DNA of 64,000 bases from Cyanomargarita calcarea GSE-NOS-MK-12-04C (GCA_019359595.1 JAHHGZ010000035.1:1-64000); one strand, 5' to 3'; positions 28,317 through 38,269 are shown, counted from the first letter of the stretch. Made by a program: numbers and translations. The notes: generated from the letters alone by a model not told the origin.

Positions 28317-28946
28317 CTATTTACCCACTAGCTTTGCAGGCAAGATACTTACCAAGGCACCTGGTTTACCAGGAATTGCTCCCTTGATCAGCAATAAGTT
28401 ACGTTCCACGTCTACTCGCACTATCATCAGCTTGCGAATTGTTACGCGAGTACCACCTAAACGACCTGCTAGGCGTTTACCCGGATAGACACGACCAGGG
28501 GTTGTACCAGCACCGATAGAACCCGGCGCTCTGTGGTTTTTGGAACCGTGAGACATTGGTCCGCGAGCGAAGTTGTTGCGTTTTTGGTTACCCGCAAAAC
28601 CACGACCGATACTTGTACCAACTACGTCTACGATTTGACCCGCAGTAAATATATCTGCCTTAATTTGTTGACCTAAAGAATACTCATCACTAGTGTGATA
28701 TTCCCGTAAGTGACGCAGTGCTGGGGCTGATGATTTTGCCAAATGTCCCAGCAGTGGCTTATTTAGCGCTTTTGGCTTCACTTCCCGATAGCCAACTTGA
28801 ATGGCAAAGTAACCGTCGGTCTGTTTCGTTTTAACTTGTGTTACTGTGCATGGACCTGCTTGAATGACAGTTACAGGAATGGCTAATCCTGCTTCGTCAA
28901 AGACTTGGGTCATGCCCAGTTTGGTGCCGAGAATACCTACAGACAC
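28317..28946 (-). CDS. rplC: 50S ribosomal protein L3
   Basis: 209 residues starting [20 protein letters not shown], with the extension reaching the peptidyl-transferase centre ([20 protein letters not shown]) . It is the first gene of the cluster: rpsJ (S10), first in many bacteria, is not upstream, which is normal in cyanobacteria. The 1-kb upstream gap separates it from the divergent ndhN. Confidence 0.98.
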   Translation of the reverse strand: MSVGILGTKLGMTQVFDEAGLAIPVTVIQAGPCTVTQVKTKQTDGYFAIQVGYREVKPKALNKPLLGHLAKSSAPALRHLREYHTSDEYSLGQQIKADIFTAGQIVDVVGTSIGRGFAGNQKRNNFARGPMSHGSKNHRAPGSIGAGTTPGRVYPGKRLAGRLGGTRVTIRKLMIVRVDVERNLLLIKGAIPGKPGALVSILPAKLVGK

Positions 28947-29095
28947 AGTTACTGGCTCTCCTTTCTAGTTTTTTTTCAAACATAGATTCTAGGTGACACG
29001 CTTTACGGAAGCCTTAATTAAAAAAGCTTCCCGCCTTTCACGGATCTCAAATTAGAACTAACTAAAATAAAGCCGTTACTAAACTCGAACTTGAA

Positions 29096-29166
29096 GCTAC
29101 TCTGGCTCCAGTCCTTGCAGTGCTGGTGAATCTATTAAATTTTATTCACTTCATGACCAGAGCAGC
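29096..29166 (-). ncRNA. Candidate structured leader (three-way junction) of the rplC operon
   Basis: Read on the minus strand, a 10-bp closing stem with one mismatch (GCTGCTCTGG with CCAGAGTAGC) encloses two hairpins: GTGAAT/ATTCAC with a 12-base loop and CCAG/CTGG with an 11-base loop. It lies 150 bases before the rplC start in the region that must be transcribed as its 5' leader. Ribosomal-protein operons often carry such autoregulatory leaders; this one is not a known family to me. Confidence 0.4.
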
Positions 29167-29375
29167 CAAAAAATTTTCCATTTGGAAGAAATAACTTTTG
29201 GATTTAATGCTCATAGTAATTAAGCTATGTGCTTTGTGCAACAAGGCTTCTTACATTTGCTCTGGCACTGTTTGCTTGCAGTAGGACTTAAGCGATTTCC
29301 CGCCCAGTATCCGTTAACTGATACTCATGTAATGCCACAAACCAACATTATCGCTCAGTTTCCACTTCATTAAAC

Positions 29376-29400
29376 ACCTTAAACTATTGTTTAAGGTTTT
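29376..29400 (+). terminator. Perfect 9-bp hairpin followed by T-run
   Basis: ACCTTAAAC (29376-29384) pairs with GTTTAAGGT (29389-29397) and TTTT follows on the plus strand. It lies in the rplC-ndhN gap, where no plus-strand gene is seen upstream, so it may instead be part of the rplC leader in minus sense. Confidence 0.3.
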
Positions 29401-29952
29401 GCCCACCTTTTGGTGAGGTTACAGGAGTGAATCTACTTTTCCAACTTAGGTTGGCTTTGACTTTTTAGCCAAACCTCAACCGTAGACCTCAAGGCTTTTT
29501 TAGTTTACCAGTCTTTTTCCACTATCAGCTAAATTATCCCTAATGGGATATAAAATCATCACTTTCGGATGCTCAATTAGCTCAAAATATCAATCAAGAT
29601 GGCAACCTAATTTAAACATTTGGTCACAATCTAACAATATAAACTATCTATTTATATTTGTCTAGGGTTTTTTTTTAGTGGCGAAACGCTCACAACCAGG
29701 TCGGAAAAATCGTCTTCTGCTACTCCCTACATCCTAAAAATAGTCTACGAAACGCACTTCTCAACCGAAAAGCGCTCTTTGAAAGCAGAATCAAATGTAC
29801 TGCGATGAATCATATAGAGACTTTGGATGCAACCTCTCTACATGATTATGTATTGCACGCAACCAAAAACCAACATAATCCATTCCACTAATGTAATCTA
29901 GCGATTGACGGTAAATAATAGAAATATCTAAAGTGGGATAAGACGAAAATCT

Positions 29953-30429
29953 ATGGCACTCATTACCACTGGCAACGGTTTAATTCGCGATCTGGAAAAA
30001 TTTGGCGCTCTTGGCGTATATATGCCTCTGGAAGGAGGTTTTGAAGGTCGCTATCGCCGCCGACTGCGTGCAGCAGGTTATACCGCTCTGAACATTACCG
30101 CTAGAGGGCTGGGCGACGTAGCTGCCTATCTCACAGGAGTTCATGGAGTTAGACCTCCTCACCTGGGTAAAAAAAGTACTAGTGCTGGTGCAGCAGTAGG
30201 TTCTGTATACTACATACCACCAATTATTGGTACTCAGTTAGAACAGCTACCACCAAAGTCTAAAGGTTTGGTCTTGTGGATTATTGAGGGGCATATTCTT
30301 TCCAATCAGGAAGTAGAGTATCTATCGAATTTGCCCAAATTGGAACCACAAGTCAGGGTAGTACTTGAGATGGGAGGCGATCGCTCTTTCCGCTGGATGC
30401 CTCTACAAAAGACGCTGTTAGCTAGTTAA
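29953..30429 (+). CDS. ndhN: NAD(P)H-quinone oxidoreductase subunit N
   Basis: NdhN is a hydrophilic subunit specific to the photosynthetic NDH-1 complex, which runs cyclic electron flow and respiration in the thylakoid. The 158-residue product starts MALITTGNGLIRDLEKFGAL and contains EGRYRRRLRAAGY and LVLWIIEGHILSNQEVEYL, which I recognise as NdhN. It is divergent from the rplC cluster. GTTAGGAG repeats follow the stop codon. Confidence 0.95.
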   Translation: MALITTGNGLIRDLEKFGALGVYMPLEGGFEGRYRRRLRAAGYTALNITARGLGDVAAYLTGVHGVRPPHLGKKSTSAGAAVGSVYYIPPIIGTQLEQLPPKSKGLVLWIIEGHILSNQEVEYLSNLPKLEPQVRVVLEMGGDRSFRWMPLQKTLLAS

Positions 30430-30531
30430 CAAAAAGTTAGGAGTTAGGAGCTAGGAGTTAGGAGTTAGGAGTTAGGAGTTAAGAGTTAGGAGTTAAGAGT
30501 CAATAACTCAGCTTTGCTACTCCCTGCTCCC

Positions 30532-31002
30532 CTACTCCAACTCTTTAAGCATTTCTATCGTGCTGATGCGGAAACCGCAGGATGCAAATAACCGCCGAGC
30601 CGCTTCGTTGATAGCTACGGTATCCAAGCGAATTTGCTTAACTCCGAGATTTTGAAAACGCTCTACTGTCTGCATTATCAATTCTCGCGCTACACCTTGC
30701 TTGCGATATTCTGCCTCAACCCAAAGATCATGAACAAACGCGTATTCTTCTAAACGGTAAACTGGGATTTCTTTCTCAACTGTAGCGACAACAAATCCTA
30801 ACAGTCTCCCTTCATCCTCAGCAACCAAAAACACACTGCGTTCTTGAGTTGCTAACCGCTTCAACCATCGTTCATAACCCTGTTCTGGATTTGGCAAAAA
30901 ACCATACTTAGCATTATCCCAAGTTTCGTGTAATGCACAAATCTTGGCAACCATCGGTAGAACTGCAAGTACATCATCAGGTGTAGCAGGGCGGATGAGC
31001 AT
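30532..31002 (-). CDS. GNAT family N-acetyltransferase
   Basis: A 156-residue GCN5-type acetyltransferase. The acetyl-CoA-binding motif A is DLWVEAEYRKQGVARELI (about 102-119, R/QxxGxA form), preceded by the beta-strand GFVVATVEKEIPV and followed by QIRLDTVAINEAARRLFASC and GFR. The substrate cannot be told; many single-domain members acetylate small amines or protein N termini. It is flanked by G-rich repeats, and is probably transcribed alone. Confidence 0.85.
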   Translation of the reverse strand: MLIRPATPDDVLAVLPMVAKICALHETWDNAKYGFLPNPEQGYERWLKRLATQERSVFLVAEDEGRLLGFVVATVEKEIPVYRLEEYAFVHDLWVEAEYRKQGVARELIMQTVERFQNLGVKQIRLDTVAINEAARRLFASCGFRISTIEMLKELE

Positions 31003-31113
31003 ATGGGGGGCAGGGGGCAGGGGGCAGGGGGCAGGGGCAGTAGGAGAAAGAAGGAATTAATTCTTCTCCTTTACTCCTCTTCCCCTTCTTCGTAACAACT
31101 AACAACTAACAAA

Positions 31114-33024
31114 TCAAAATTGATAACGCACTTCTCCTTTAATCACATTGTCGCTGATATCGTTACGCCTAATGATTGTTTCGTAGTCGATTGCGCCGGA
31201 TAAATTCTGCGAAAATACTAGCTGCGCTCCTGCACCCAATTTAATATAATCACGGTCGGGGTCGCCTGTTCTTGTCCGCATGGGAATTCCTGGTTGGGTA
31301 ACAAGTTCTGTGGTGATTTCCCGACTATTGTTGGCGAATTGGTGTTCGTAACTGGCGCGAACGTTGGGTATAACTGTACCGATACCAGTATTTAATGCTA
31401 CAGAAGCTTCAGCGCCTACATTCAATACGAATGATTCTGCTTCTTGATTGTTTACTTTCATGTTCAGGCTACCAGCGTTTTTTTCTGTGTAGCCGTCGAT
31501 ATTTACGCGATCGTATCGCATTCCTAATGTCGGTCCATAAGAAACATTGCCAGATTTGGCGATGTAACCTCCGTTCATATTCACAGAAAATTGGTCGCCA
31601 CTGGTACTGGCTGTTGCTGTACGGTTATCAAATGTGATTTGACGTTTGATATCAAAGTCGTTACCACCGTAACTGACTGCACCGTTTGCATAAAAATTGT
31701 TTTGGGCATAATTGCTATAAAGAGAAACAGCATAACCATTGGTATCGATTTTGCCTCTGTTTCCACTTAAGTTAGTTTCATTACCCGTTAACCCTAATGC
31801 GATTCCCAAAGCTAGGTTATCTGTGATGCGGTAGTCAACACCAGCGGTTACTCCTGATGTGGTGAAGTTATAACCCGGCTCTGTGTTGTGAGAATGTTTG
31901 TCACCGAAGTTGACATCCCCGTTGAGGAATGTACCCAAGCGCTTATCGGATGTTGTTGGGGGTATCCGCAATGCAATTAACCGAGAATCTATCAATTGCA
32001 CCTGTCTTTTGGCAATACCTAATGCTATGTCACCTTGGGGAGCGATCCTGAAGGGTGCATTCAATATCGCTACAGCAAATTCTCCGATGAGTTGATGAAG
32101 GTGTGCTGTGGGGTGAACGCCATCCCAAAATAAATATTGGTCTGGGTTAGAACAAATTGTACCTGTTGCTTGATTCAAACAAGCGTCTGTAGTGTTTGTA
32201 AAACCGTATTTACCAGGTTCGGCACTAATTTCATTCACCAGCGCGAAGGAATCAACGGGGATGATATTAACATCACGGTTTTTGGCAATTTGTTGGAGGG
32301 CTATATTTAAATTGTTGTTATGACTGGTGGTCATCGCGCTGAGGTTGCCAGTTGTTGGTAATACTCGCTCTTGGGGAAGTTTGCCCAAATCTGGCAAGTT
32401 AACAACGATAATATTCCGAGCCCCTTTGCCAATTAACGCTGCCACAGAATTGGATAAATTATTAACTACCACTTGCGTGTCTGTTGTCCGGAGTTCGGAC
32501 GGTAGAATTAAGTAGTCATTAGCACCCGCCCATAATACAAATAGGGCATCGCGGCTGGGAGTTCCCGCTGCGGAGGTAAAAATACTTAGTTGCGATGGCA
32601 AAGATGGTAAGGTTACTCCCAACACACCGTTTAGGGAGTTTAGCTGTCCGGTGCTGGCACCAGCAATGGCGAAGTTATTGGTGGAAGTAGAACCGATTTT
32701 CAACTGCGAACCTAGTGTTTCTACCCATACCAACCCATTAGAAAAACGTCCTTGGTAGTAGGGATTTGGGGGAAATGTGTTGCCGGTTAATCGAAATAAG
32801 TTACCGTTGTCTGTCAAGCTGTCGCCGAAGAGATAAAGCTGATTGTACTCCTGAGCCTCGGCTTTGAGGGGCAACATAGCAGACATGAGAGAGAGTGCCA
32901 ACGTTGCAAAGGATGCTGCCCAAAAAGCAATACCATCCTTGCAAGAACCCCTTTGCGGTAAGAAGAGGGTAGACATACGGACATCGCTCAACTTTTTTTT
33001 CATGATGTTTTTTGACAATTTCAA
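31114..33024 (-). CDS. GDSL-type (SGNH) esterase autotransporter
   Basis: The 636-residue product has a long signal peptide (hydrophobic about 33-56), a passenger SGNH hydrolase with block I FGDSLTDNGN (S69), block III GAND (N169) and block V DGVHPTAH (D301, H304), and a C-terminal 12-strand-like barrel (about 360-636) ending in the terminal aromatic VRYQF. This is the EstA-like class in which a lipase/esterase stays anchored at the outer membrane surface. The substrate is unknown. The first ATG and one at codon 8 are both possible starts. Confidence 0.9.
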   Translation of the reverse strand: MKLSKNIMKKKLSDVRMSTLFLPQRGSCKDGIAFWAASFATLALSLMSAMLPLKAEAQEYNQLYLFGDSLTDNGNLFRLTGNTFPPNPYYQGRFSNGLVWVETLGSQLKIGSTSTNNFAIAGASTGQLNSLNGVLGVTLPSLPSQLSIFTSAAGTPSRDALFVLWAGANDYLILPSELRTTDTQVVVNNLSNSVAALIGKGARNIIVVNLPDLGKLPQERVLPTTGNLSAMTTSHNNNLNIALQQIAKNRDVNIIPVDSFALVNEISAEPGKYGFTNTTDACLNQATGTICSNPDQYLFWDGVHPTAHLHQLIGEFAVAILNAPFRIAPQGDIALGIAKRQVQLIDSRLIALRIPPTTSDKRLGTFLNGDVNFGDKHSHNTEPGYNFTTSGVTAGVDYRITDNLALGIALGLTGNETNLSGNRGKIDTNGYAVSLYSNYAQNNFYANGAVSYGGNDFDIKRQITFDNRTATASTSGDQFSVNMNGGYIAKSGNVSYGPTLGMRYDRVNIDGYTEKNAGSLNMKVNNQEAESFVLNVGAEASVALNTGIGTVIPNVRASYEHQFANNSREITTELVTQPGIPMRTRTGDPDRDYIKLGAGAQLVFSQNLSGAIDYETIIRRNDISDNVIKGEVRYQF

Positions 33025-33289
33025 ACAGCAATTTTCTCCGCATATACACTGGCACGAAAGTTACGCATCTTACAAAATACCACAACGTTCTCGGCAGCGC
33101 ATATTCCTGGTTTCTGGAGGTGGTGCAAGATATCCGTTACATTTGAGATAAAATTCGTTGCCGACTTCTCAAGACTCAGGACTAAAATACAAAGTCGGAG
33201 ACAATTGCAGTCAGGAATCGTCATACTTAAGGAGGGGGAACAGTTGAAACCATTCCCTACCCAAAAGGCGTGAAGTTGAAGAAGTAAAA

Positions 33290-33835
33290 ATGAGAAGTAG
33301 AAATAACAATAAAACTGCTAACAGAACTACTAATAAACCCTCTGCTTTCCAAAACCCTATATTTAATATCACCTCCATCGCGATTTTGGCAGGAGTCTTG
33401 ATTTTGGGGATTGGGATTGGGATTGCTTTTAGCTCATCAACCACTTTGAGTTCCTCAAACGTGGCTACCCGTGAGTTTATTGACACCAAAGCACCAAACC
33501 CTGAGCTTTGCGTGCAGTATGGAGCCAGTGCGATGGTGATGGACACCAGGCTATTCGTAACTCTCAATCCTTTTAAGGTTTACGTTGCTCAACCCAGCAT
33601 GCGCCCTGGATGCGTTTTGCGTACTAGTAACTGGGCAATTTTAGAGCAGAAAAAGCTTGTGACATCAGACCAGGTCAGAGAATGTAAGAATCGCCTAAAC
33701 TCTTTTGCTTATGCGGGTGACTTGAACGGTCAGAACCCTGATATTAGCTGTATTTATGAAAATGAAGATGCGAAGAACTACTTCATCAATCAACCAGGTT
33801 CAGTAGCACCAACACAAGAAACAGAAAGATTTTAA
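33290..33835 (+). CDS. DUF3172 family protein
   Basis: 181 residues with one membrane segment (about 28-48) and a conserved domain containing NPELCVQYGASAMVMDTRLF and RPGCVLRTSNWAILEQKK, which I recognise as DUF3172, a family of cyanobacteria and plastid-bearing plants with no known function. Three conserved cysteines are visible in that domain. The C terminus is likely to face the lumen or periplasm. It is divergent from the esterase gene. Confidence 0.85.
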   Translation: MRSRNNNKTANRTTNKPSAFQNPIFNITSIAILAGVLILGIGIGIAFSSSTTLSSSNVATREFIDTKAPNPELCVQYGASAMVMDTRLFVTLNPFKVYVAQPSMRPGCVLRTSNWAILEQKKLVTSDQVRECKNRLNSFAYAGDLNGQNPDISCIYENEDAKNYFINQPGSVAPTQETERF

Positions 33836-33932
33836 GAAGGAGTTAGGAGTATTGAGTTAAAAATTCATAACTCTACCCCTACGGGGAAGCAAGCTACACT
33901 CCTAACTTTATCCCCTTTCCATCGCTCCTCTA

Positions 33933-35144
33933 CTATCTGCGATTCGGTATCGGTTGACCAAATTCAATTATCCCTGAGCCAGGAACATTGGGTTGAGAGT
34001 TGAAAGGTTGATAATTGGGTGGTTGAGAGTTTGGAACTGTTGGAACTGTCAAACCTGTAGGTGCGGGGAAAGGAGCAATATTGTTCAAGTTACCAGACAT
34101 TGGAGGGAAGGTAGCAGGAGGAAGAATATAGTTTGGTTGAGAAAAGTTGTTTTGAGTTGGGCGTGGTACGTTGACTGTGGGTCGCTGGTTGTTAAAGACA
34201 GCCGGCTGTTGCTGTTGCTGGGGATTAAAAAACGCTGGCGGTAGGGTTGAAGAAGGAGGTGGTACATTTACAGATGGCATTTGGGGTGGGTTGTTGTAAA
34301 TGCCTGGAGGATAACTGTTAGGTTGGGGTGGGTTGCTGTAAATGCCTGGAGGATAACTGTTAGGTTGGGGTGGGTTGCTGTAAATGCCTGGAGGATAACT
34401 GTTAGGTTGGGGTGGGTTGCTGTAAATACCTGGAGGATAACTGTTAGGTTGGGGTGGGTTGTTGTAAATACCTGGAGGATAACTGTTAGGTTGGGGTGGG
34501 TTGTTGTAAATACCTGGAGGATAACTGTTAGGTTGGGGTGCTTGGGAATAGTTAATGTAACTCCCAGTAAAAGGACGTAACACCCAACGAGTAGAATTTT
34601 GCCCGTCTACAGGCTGTAGTTGCAATTGGTTGCGGTCAACAATAGTCCCAGGTGCCAAATCCATTACAATTCGAGTTATCCCTGCTTTTAGTTGAGAAAC
34701 ACGAATTCTTTGGATTGCTCCAGAGTAATTTTGTTGAGTGGGAATGTTGCCTAATTTAGTTGAAGGCAAATCTACAACAATACGCGGGGGTTCGGCGAGA
34801 TAAAATAACTTAGGTTTTGTACCTGTTGAGAGGGTAAATTCTAGCTGTGATGCATCTGGGTAATAGCGCCAATCATCTAGTCTTCCCACTGGTGAGGCTG
34901 CAAAAGTACTAGTTTCAAAAGGGGCGACCGCACAGGTTACACTCAACACACTAAGCCCCAATATGACTCCTGTTAAGATGCCATCTGAAAAACGATTCTT
35001 TCCTTTGCGTCTTTTTGTCTGAGCGCATTCGCCCTTGGCGTTCCCGTAGGCAAAGCGTGCCCTTACGGGCACGCTTTGCGCAGGCTGAGGGTACGCCAAC
35101 GCGGTTAAAAAACGGAAAAATTTTCTATTCTTTAGTCTGTCCAT
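33933..35144 (-). CDS. AMIN-domain protein with proline-rich tandem repeats
   Basis: The 403-residue product has a signal-peptide-like segment (about 53-85), then an AMIN domain (about 88-170; RLDDWRYYPDASQLEFTLS, PRIVVDLPSTKL, GITRIVMDLAPG). AMIN domains target periplasmic proteins to peptidoglycan or cell-envelope machines. After it come six copies of a 14-residue repeat (QPNSYPPGIYNNPP) and a Pro/Asn/Gln-rich tail. Residues about 15-42 are encoded by a palindromic dispersed repeat and probably are not original; the true start might be the later methionine-free region or another codon near it. Confidence 0.8.
   Translation of the reverse strand: MDRLKNRKFFRFLTALAYPQPAQSVPVRARFAYGNAKGECAQTKRRKGKNRFSDGILTGVILGLSVLSVTCAVAPFETSTFAASPVGRLDDWRYYPDASQLEFTLSTGTKPKLFYLAEPPRIVVDLPSTKLGNIPTQQNYSGAIQRIRVSQLKAGITRIVMDLAPGTIVDRNQLQLQPVDGQNSTRWVLRPFTGSYINYSQAPQPNSYPPGIYNNPPQPNSYPPGIYNNPPQPNSYPPGIYSNPPQPNSYPPGIYSNPPQPNSYPPGIYSNPPQPNSYPPGIYNNPPQMPSVNVPPPSSTLPPAFFNPQQQQQPAVFNNQRPTVNVPRPTQNNFSQPNYILPPATFPPMSGNLNNIAPFPAPTGLTVPTVPNSQPPNYQPFNSQPNVPGSGIIEFGQPIPNRR
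34281..34541 (-). repeat. 42-bp tandem repeat, six copies
   Basis: Six in-frame 42-bp units of the AMIN-domain gene. Single-base differences (TTG/CTG and GCC/ACC before CTGGAGGATAAC) occur in blocks, with neighbouring copies alike, pointing to recent local duplication. Confidence 0.95.
35030..35100. repeat. Palindromic dispersed repeat inside a coding region
   Basis: A perfect 13-bp inverted repeat (GCAAAGCGTGCCC at 35050-35062 and GGGCACGCTTTGC at 35067-35079) lies within a longer repeat starting CGCCCTTGGCGTTCCCGTAG. A related CCCTTGGCGTT...GCGTGCC sequence lies at 44075-44135 inside another gene. Both keep the reading frame open. Confidence 0.8.
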
Positions 35145-35276
35145 AATCTTGCTTCTTACTCCTCACCCATAACTTTTATCAATTACCAATTTCCCATGTA
35201 TCAATGGTCAACGGGAATGGGGAATGGGCAAGACTCTTTCCTAATCTTACCCTTACCCCTTCCCCCTGACCCTGCC

Positions 35277-35786
35277 CTAATGCTGTTTGCTTTTTTGTTG
35301 ATTTTTTTCTGTTACAGCAGTAAATTCAATCGCTTTGGAAATGCCATTTACTGTCATCTGACCTGTAACATTGGATTTATCAAGCAATTGCATTTGCATG
35401 GTGAGATTGGTAAAAGAATTATCCTCGAAACTGACTCGATTACACAGGATATTTTTGGATATTTTTCCAGAAAGGTTTAACTTTTGATTGCTCAGTCTGC
35501 CGATCAGAGTTGGTTTAGTGGCAGTAGCTGTAGATACTTTGGTATTAGTGTTAGCTAATGATAAATACCCATTTAGGTAAATACCTGATTGTTGAATATT
35601 TAACATCAAACCTTCGGGCTTTTCGCAACTGGGTAAATTTTGGCTCAGTGTAAGACGATAGCGATCGCCTATTGCAGGAGAAGCCTTAAGATTCCTCTCA
35701 CCGTAGGCAGTGACGACTTTTAACAACATCAATGCTGAAGCAATTGCTATTCCATAAAAACTTAGGGATTTCCAATTGAGATTCAT
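35277..35786 (-). CDS. Hypothetical secreted or membrane-anchored protein
   Basis: 169 residues with an N-terminal hydrophobic segment (about 9-27), then a beta-rich extracytoplasmic part with several short repeats of the kind LNGYLSLANTN and LNLSGKISKN, and two cysteines. I do not recognise the domain. It precedes no obvious partner but lies just after (transcription sense) the antiporter gene, about 90 bases away on the same strand, so it may be co-transcribed with it. Confidence 0.7.
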   Translation of the reverse strand: MNLNWKSLSFYGIAIASALMLLKVVTAYGERNLKASPAIGDRYRLTLSQNLPSCEKPEGLMLNIQQSGIYLNGYLSLANTNTKVSTATATKPTLIGRLSNQKLNLSGKISKNILCNRVSFEDNSFTNLTMQMQLLDKSNVTGQMTVNGISKAIEFTAVTEKNQQKSKQH

Positions 35787-35875
35787 AGGAATAGGGGGGA
35801 TGGGAAAAGTTAAAAGTTAGGAGTTATGAGTGATAAATTTGTAACTCCACTCCTCCACTCCTCAAGGCTCATGAT

Positions 35876-38047
35876 TCAGGCTGCTGGTTGCTCAATGTTC
35901 TCGAATGAAAGAATGGAGGAGAGATGAGAGGTAACCTTGCTGTAGCGACGGGTGATGAGTAGTGAGGAGCGACACTGGATGGCTAACTCATCTGTGTAGC
36001 GTCCTAGGGTTTGGCGTTCAATACCCCAAGCGCGGCTGGTTCCGGCTATAGTTAGGTCAACGTTTTCGGAAGCTGCGACTACGGCTTGAATTGGCTCTGG
36101 GGCTTCGACGCTTTTGATTTCGATGCGTGAGCTTACACTTTCTGGTAGCTGCTTCATCATTGACTGAAGCTCATAACTCAATTCGTTCTTGACTTGATTG
36201 TCTGGGACTACTTGTAATATTTGGAGATTGCGAGTGTCAATATTAACTAACATCCTCAGTGCAAGTATCAGTGCCAAGTCGTCGTGGATGTTTGCAGAAT
36301 AAGGGACTAACAATCTTTCTAAGCGTTCTCCTCCCCTATCGATGAAGACTGCGACATCAACCGGGGCAGAGGTGAGGATTTGACCTACTCGCCCACCTAA
36401 GCGATTGGTACTAAAAGCTGGGCGGTGCCATCCGACTAAAATTAAATCAGCTTTTTCTAGTACGGCTATCTCTGCTGTTTCCCGTGCGACATTATTTGAT
36501 ACGCGAATAATCGGATGAACATAAGAGCGCGTTGCTACTGGTTCGAGACGTTGAATTAATTCTTCTAGCTGGTCTCTACGCTGTGCAATCAGCCGATCCG
36601 CTTCAACTGGGGTACTCTCAAAGGCATAGTTTTCTGAGATTTCAATCAAGCTTAGGGGATGCACAATGGCTGTTTGGCGATGATTGAGAGCGATCGCTAC
36701 AGCTAACTGCACTAAACCTCTCTGAGTGCTAGGATTAGCCACTGGAACTAAAATTCTATAAGCATTATCTTCAACAACCAAGTCGATATCTGCTTCTTGT
36801 TGGTCTTCGTCAACGACATCCAACTTAATCAGCCGTTTTGGATATGTCCACTCTAGCAAGGGTGAGGTCATAAATGTTGTTACCAATGCCATAATGACCA
36901 GCATGGTAAACAGTAGCGGCGAAATTACTCCCAACTCCAAACCAATATTTAATACTATCAGTTCAGTTAAACCGCGTGTATTCATCAACCAACCGAGTGC
37001 AGAAGCTTCGCGCTTTTTAATCCCACCGATACGAGCCGCTACATAAGTACCGAAATACTTACCCGCGATCGCAACCAGCAGTACTAATGCACACAAACCC
37101 CATAATTCCGGACGGTTCAACAAACCAATCTGCGTCCGCAAACCGCTGAAGGCGAAAAATATTGGCAGCAGAACTATCAACACAAAGTCTTCAGTTTTTT
37201 CTGCCAATTCCCGCACCAAACCTGCATTTTTGGGCATTATTGCTCCCAGTAAAAATGCGCCGAAAATCAGGTGAATCCCAATTAGTTCAGTGATTAATGC
37301 TGATGCAACCACCGCCATATAAATTAACGCCAGAACCCACTGATTCAGGCGTCCGGCGCGGCGGTAGTAAGTGGCAAGGCGTTTGAGAAAAATTCTTCCC
37401 ACTGTTGCCATCAAGCCGATATAGACTAAGCTTTCAAAAATGGTGGGGATGGCTTTGGCAATGCTACCTTCCCTCGCTACTGCGATCGCTATTGCCAACA
37501 TACACCATGCTGTCACATCATCCACAGCCGCACAAGTCAGGGCTAATGTCCCCAAACGAGTGCCTTGTAAGTTGTTTTCGGTAATAATTCGCGCTAATAC
37601 CGGAAAGGCTGTAATTGACATTGCTGCCCCCAAAAATAGGGCGAAGGCTGTAAATGAGACATTAGCGTTGGAAACTAGGGGATACAGCACCAAAGATAAA
37701 ATTGCCGCCAAGGAAAACGGCACAATAATGCTAACATTTGAAATTAGAATCGCTACATTTAAATTACCTTTGAGATATTTTGGATCTAGCTCTAGCCCAA
37801 TCAGGAACATGAAAAATATCAGTCCCACCTGAGACAGCACATTAAGGAAGGGAATTGTTGCTGGGGGAAACAGAGTAGCGGCAAATAAAGGAGCAAGCAA
37901 ACCAAAAAGAGATGGTCCGAGCATAATCCCAGCGACAATCTCACCGATTACTAGAGGTTGTTTAATCCACCTAAATGCCAGTCCTACTAGCCGTGACAGT
38001 CCAATAACAATTAGCACCTCAATTAAAACGAGAACAACTGTTTGCAT
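35876..38047 (-). CDS. Cation:proton antiporter (CPA2) with USP-like tail
   Basis: 723 residues. The first about 400 form roughly twelve membrane segments of the CPA2 exchanger fold (VIGEIVAGIMLGPSLFG; AMSITAFPVLARI; CAAVDDVTAWCMLA with the paired acidic residues of the ion site; GAIMPKNAGLVREL). Residues about 420-700 are two universal-stress-protein-like domains (ILVPVANPSTQRGLV and LLVPYSANIHDDLAL), a layout seen in cyanobacterial Na+/H+ or K+/H+ antiporters, probably for regulation. Ion choice is not decidable. A decayed paralogue lies just upstream. Confidence 0.92.
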   Translation of the reverse strand: MQTVVLVLIEVLIVIGLSRLVGLAFRWIKQPLVIGEIVAGIMLGPSLFGLLAPLFAATLFPPATIPFLNVLSQVGLIFFMFLIGLELDPKYLKGNLNVAILISNVSIIVPFSLAAILSLVLYPLVSNANVSFTAFALFLGAAMSITAFPVLARIITENNLQGTRLGTLALTCAAVDDVTAWCMLAIAIAVAREGSIAKAIPTIFESLVYIGLMATVGRIFLKRLATYYRRAGRLNQWVLALIYMAVVASALITELIGIHLIFGAFLLGAIMPKNAGLVRELAEKTEDFVLIVLLPIFFAFSGLRTQIGLLNRPELWGLCALVLLVAIAGKYFGTYVAARIGGIKKREASALGWLMNTRGLTELIVLNIGLELGVISPLLFTMLVIMALVTTFMTSPLLEWTYPKRLIKLDVVDEDQQEADIDLVVEDNAYRILVPVANPSTQRGLVQLAVAIALNHRQTAIVHPLSLIEISENYAFESTPVEADRLIAQRRDQLEELIQRLEPVATRSYVHPIIRVSNNVARETAEIAVLEKADLILVGWHRPAFSTNRLGGRVGQILTSAPVDVAVFIDRGGERLERLLVPYSANIHDDLALILALRMLVNIDTRNLQILQVVPDNQVKNELSYELQSMMKQLPESVSSRIEIKSVEAPEPIQAVVAASENVDLTIAGTSRAWGIERQTLGRYTDELAIQCRSSLLITRRYSKVTSHLSSILSFENIEQPAA

Positions 38048-38269
38048 AGTTTCCTCAACAGTGACTATCCGGTGTCCTTAGAATCATTCTTCATAACACT
38101 TCATAATGTCAACATTAGCCACAGACAGATAATTGATTTTTGATAAGATATAATATTAATTCTTATTAAGATAGCATATATTATATCTCTAAATCCCAAG
38201 TGAAAATTTAGAAACCCGACAACTTTCGCTCAGTCGAGTTCCTGCACATTGTGAATTTATCTATTCTGA

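Larger units (their letters stand above)
28947..29952. other. One-kilobase gap between rplC and ndhN with structured elements
   Basis: No protein-coding frame is credible. From rplC outward it holds a GGAAGC/GCTTCC hairpin (29007-29031), a possible three-way-junction element (29096-29166), a perfect 9-bp hairpin (29376-29397) with a second GC-rich stem at 29403-29420, and AT-rich sequence that should hold the two divergent promoters. I could not pick promoter boxes with confidence. Confidence 0.6.

Noticed and set aside
34281-34580. Plus-strand frame of 99 codons made of a 14-residue repeat
   Set aside because: It is the antisense of the 42-bp tandem repeat in the AMIN-domain gene.
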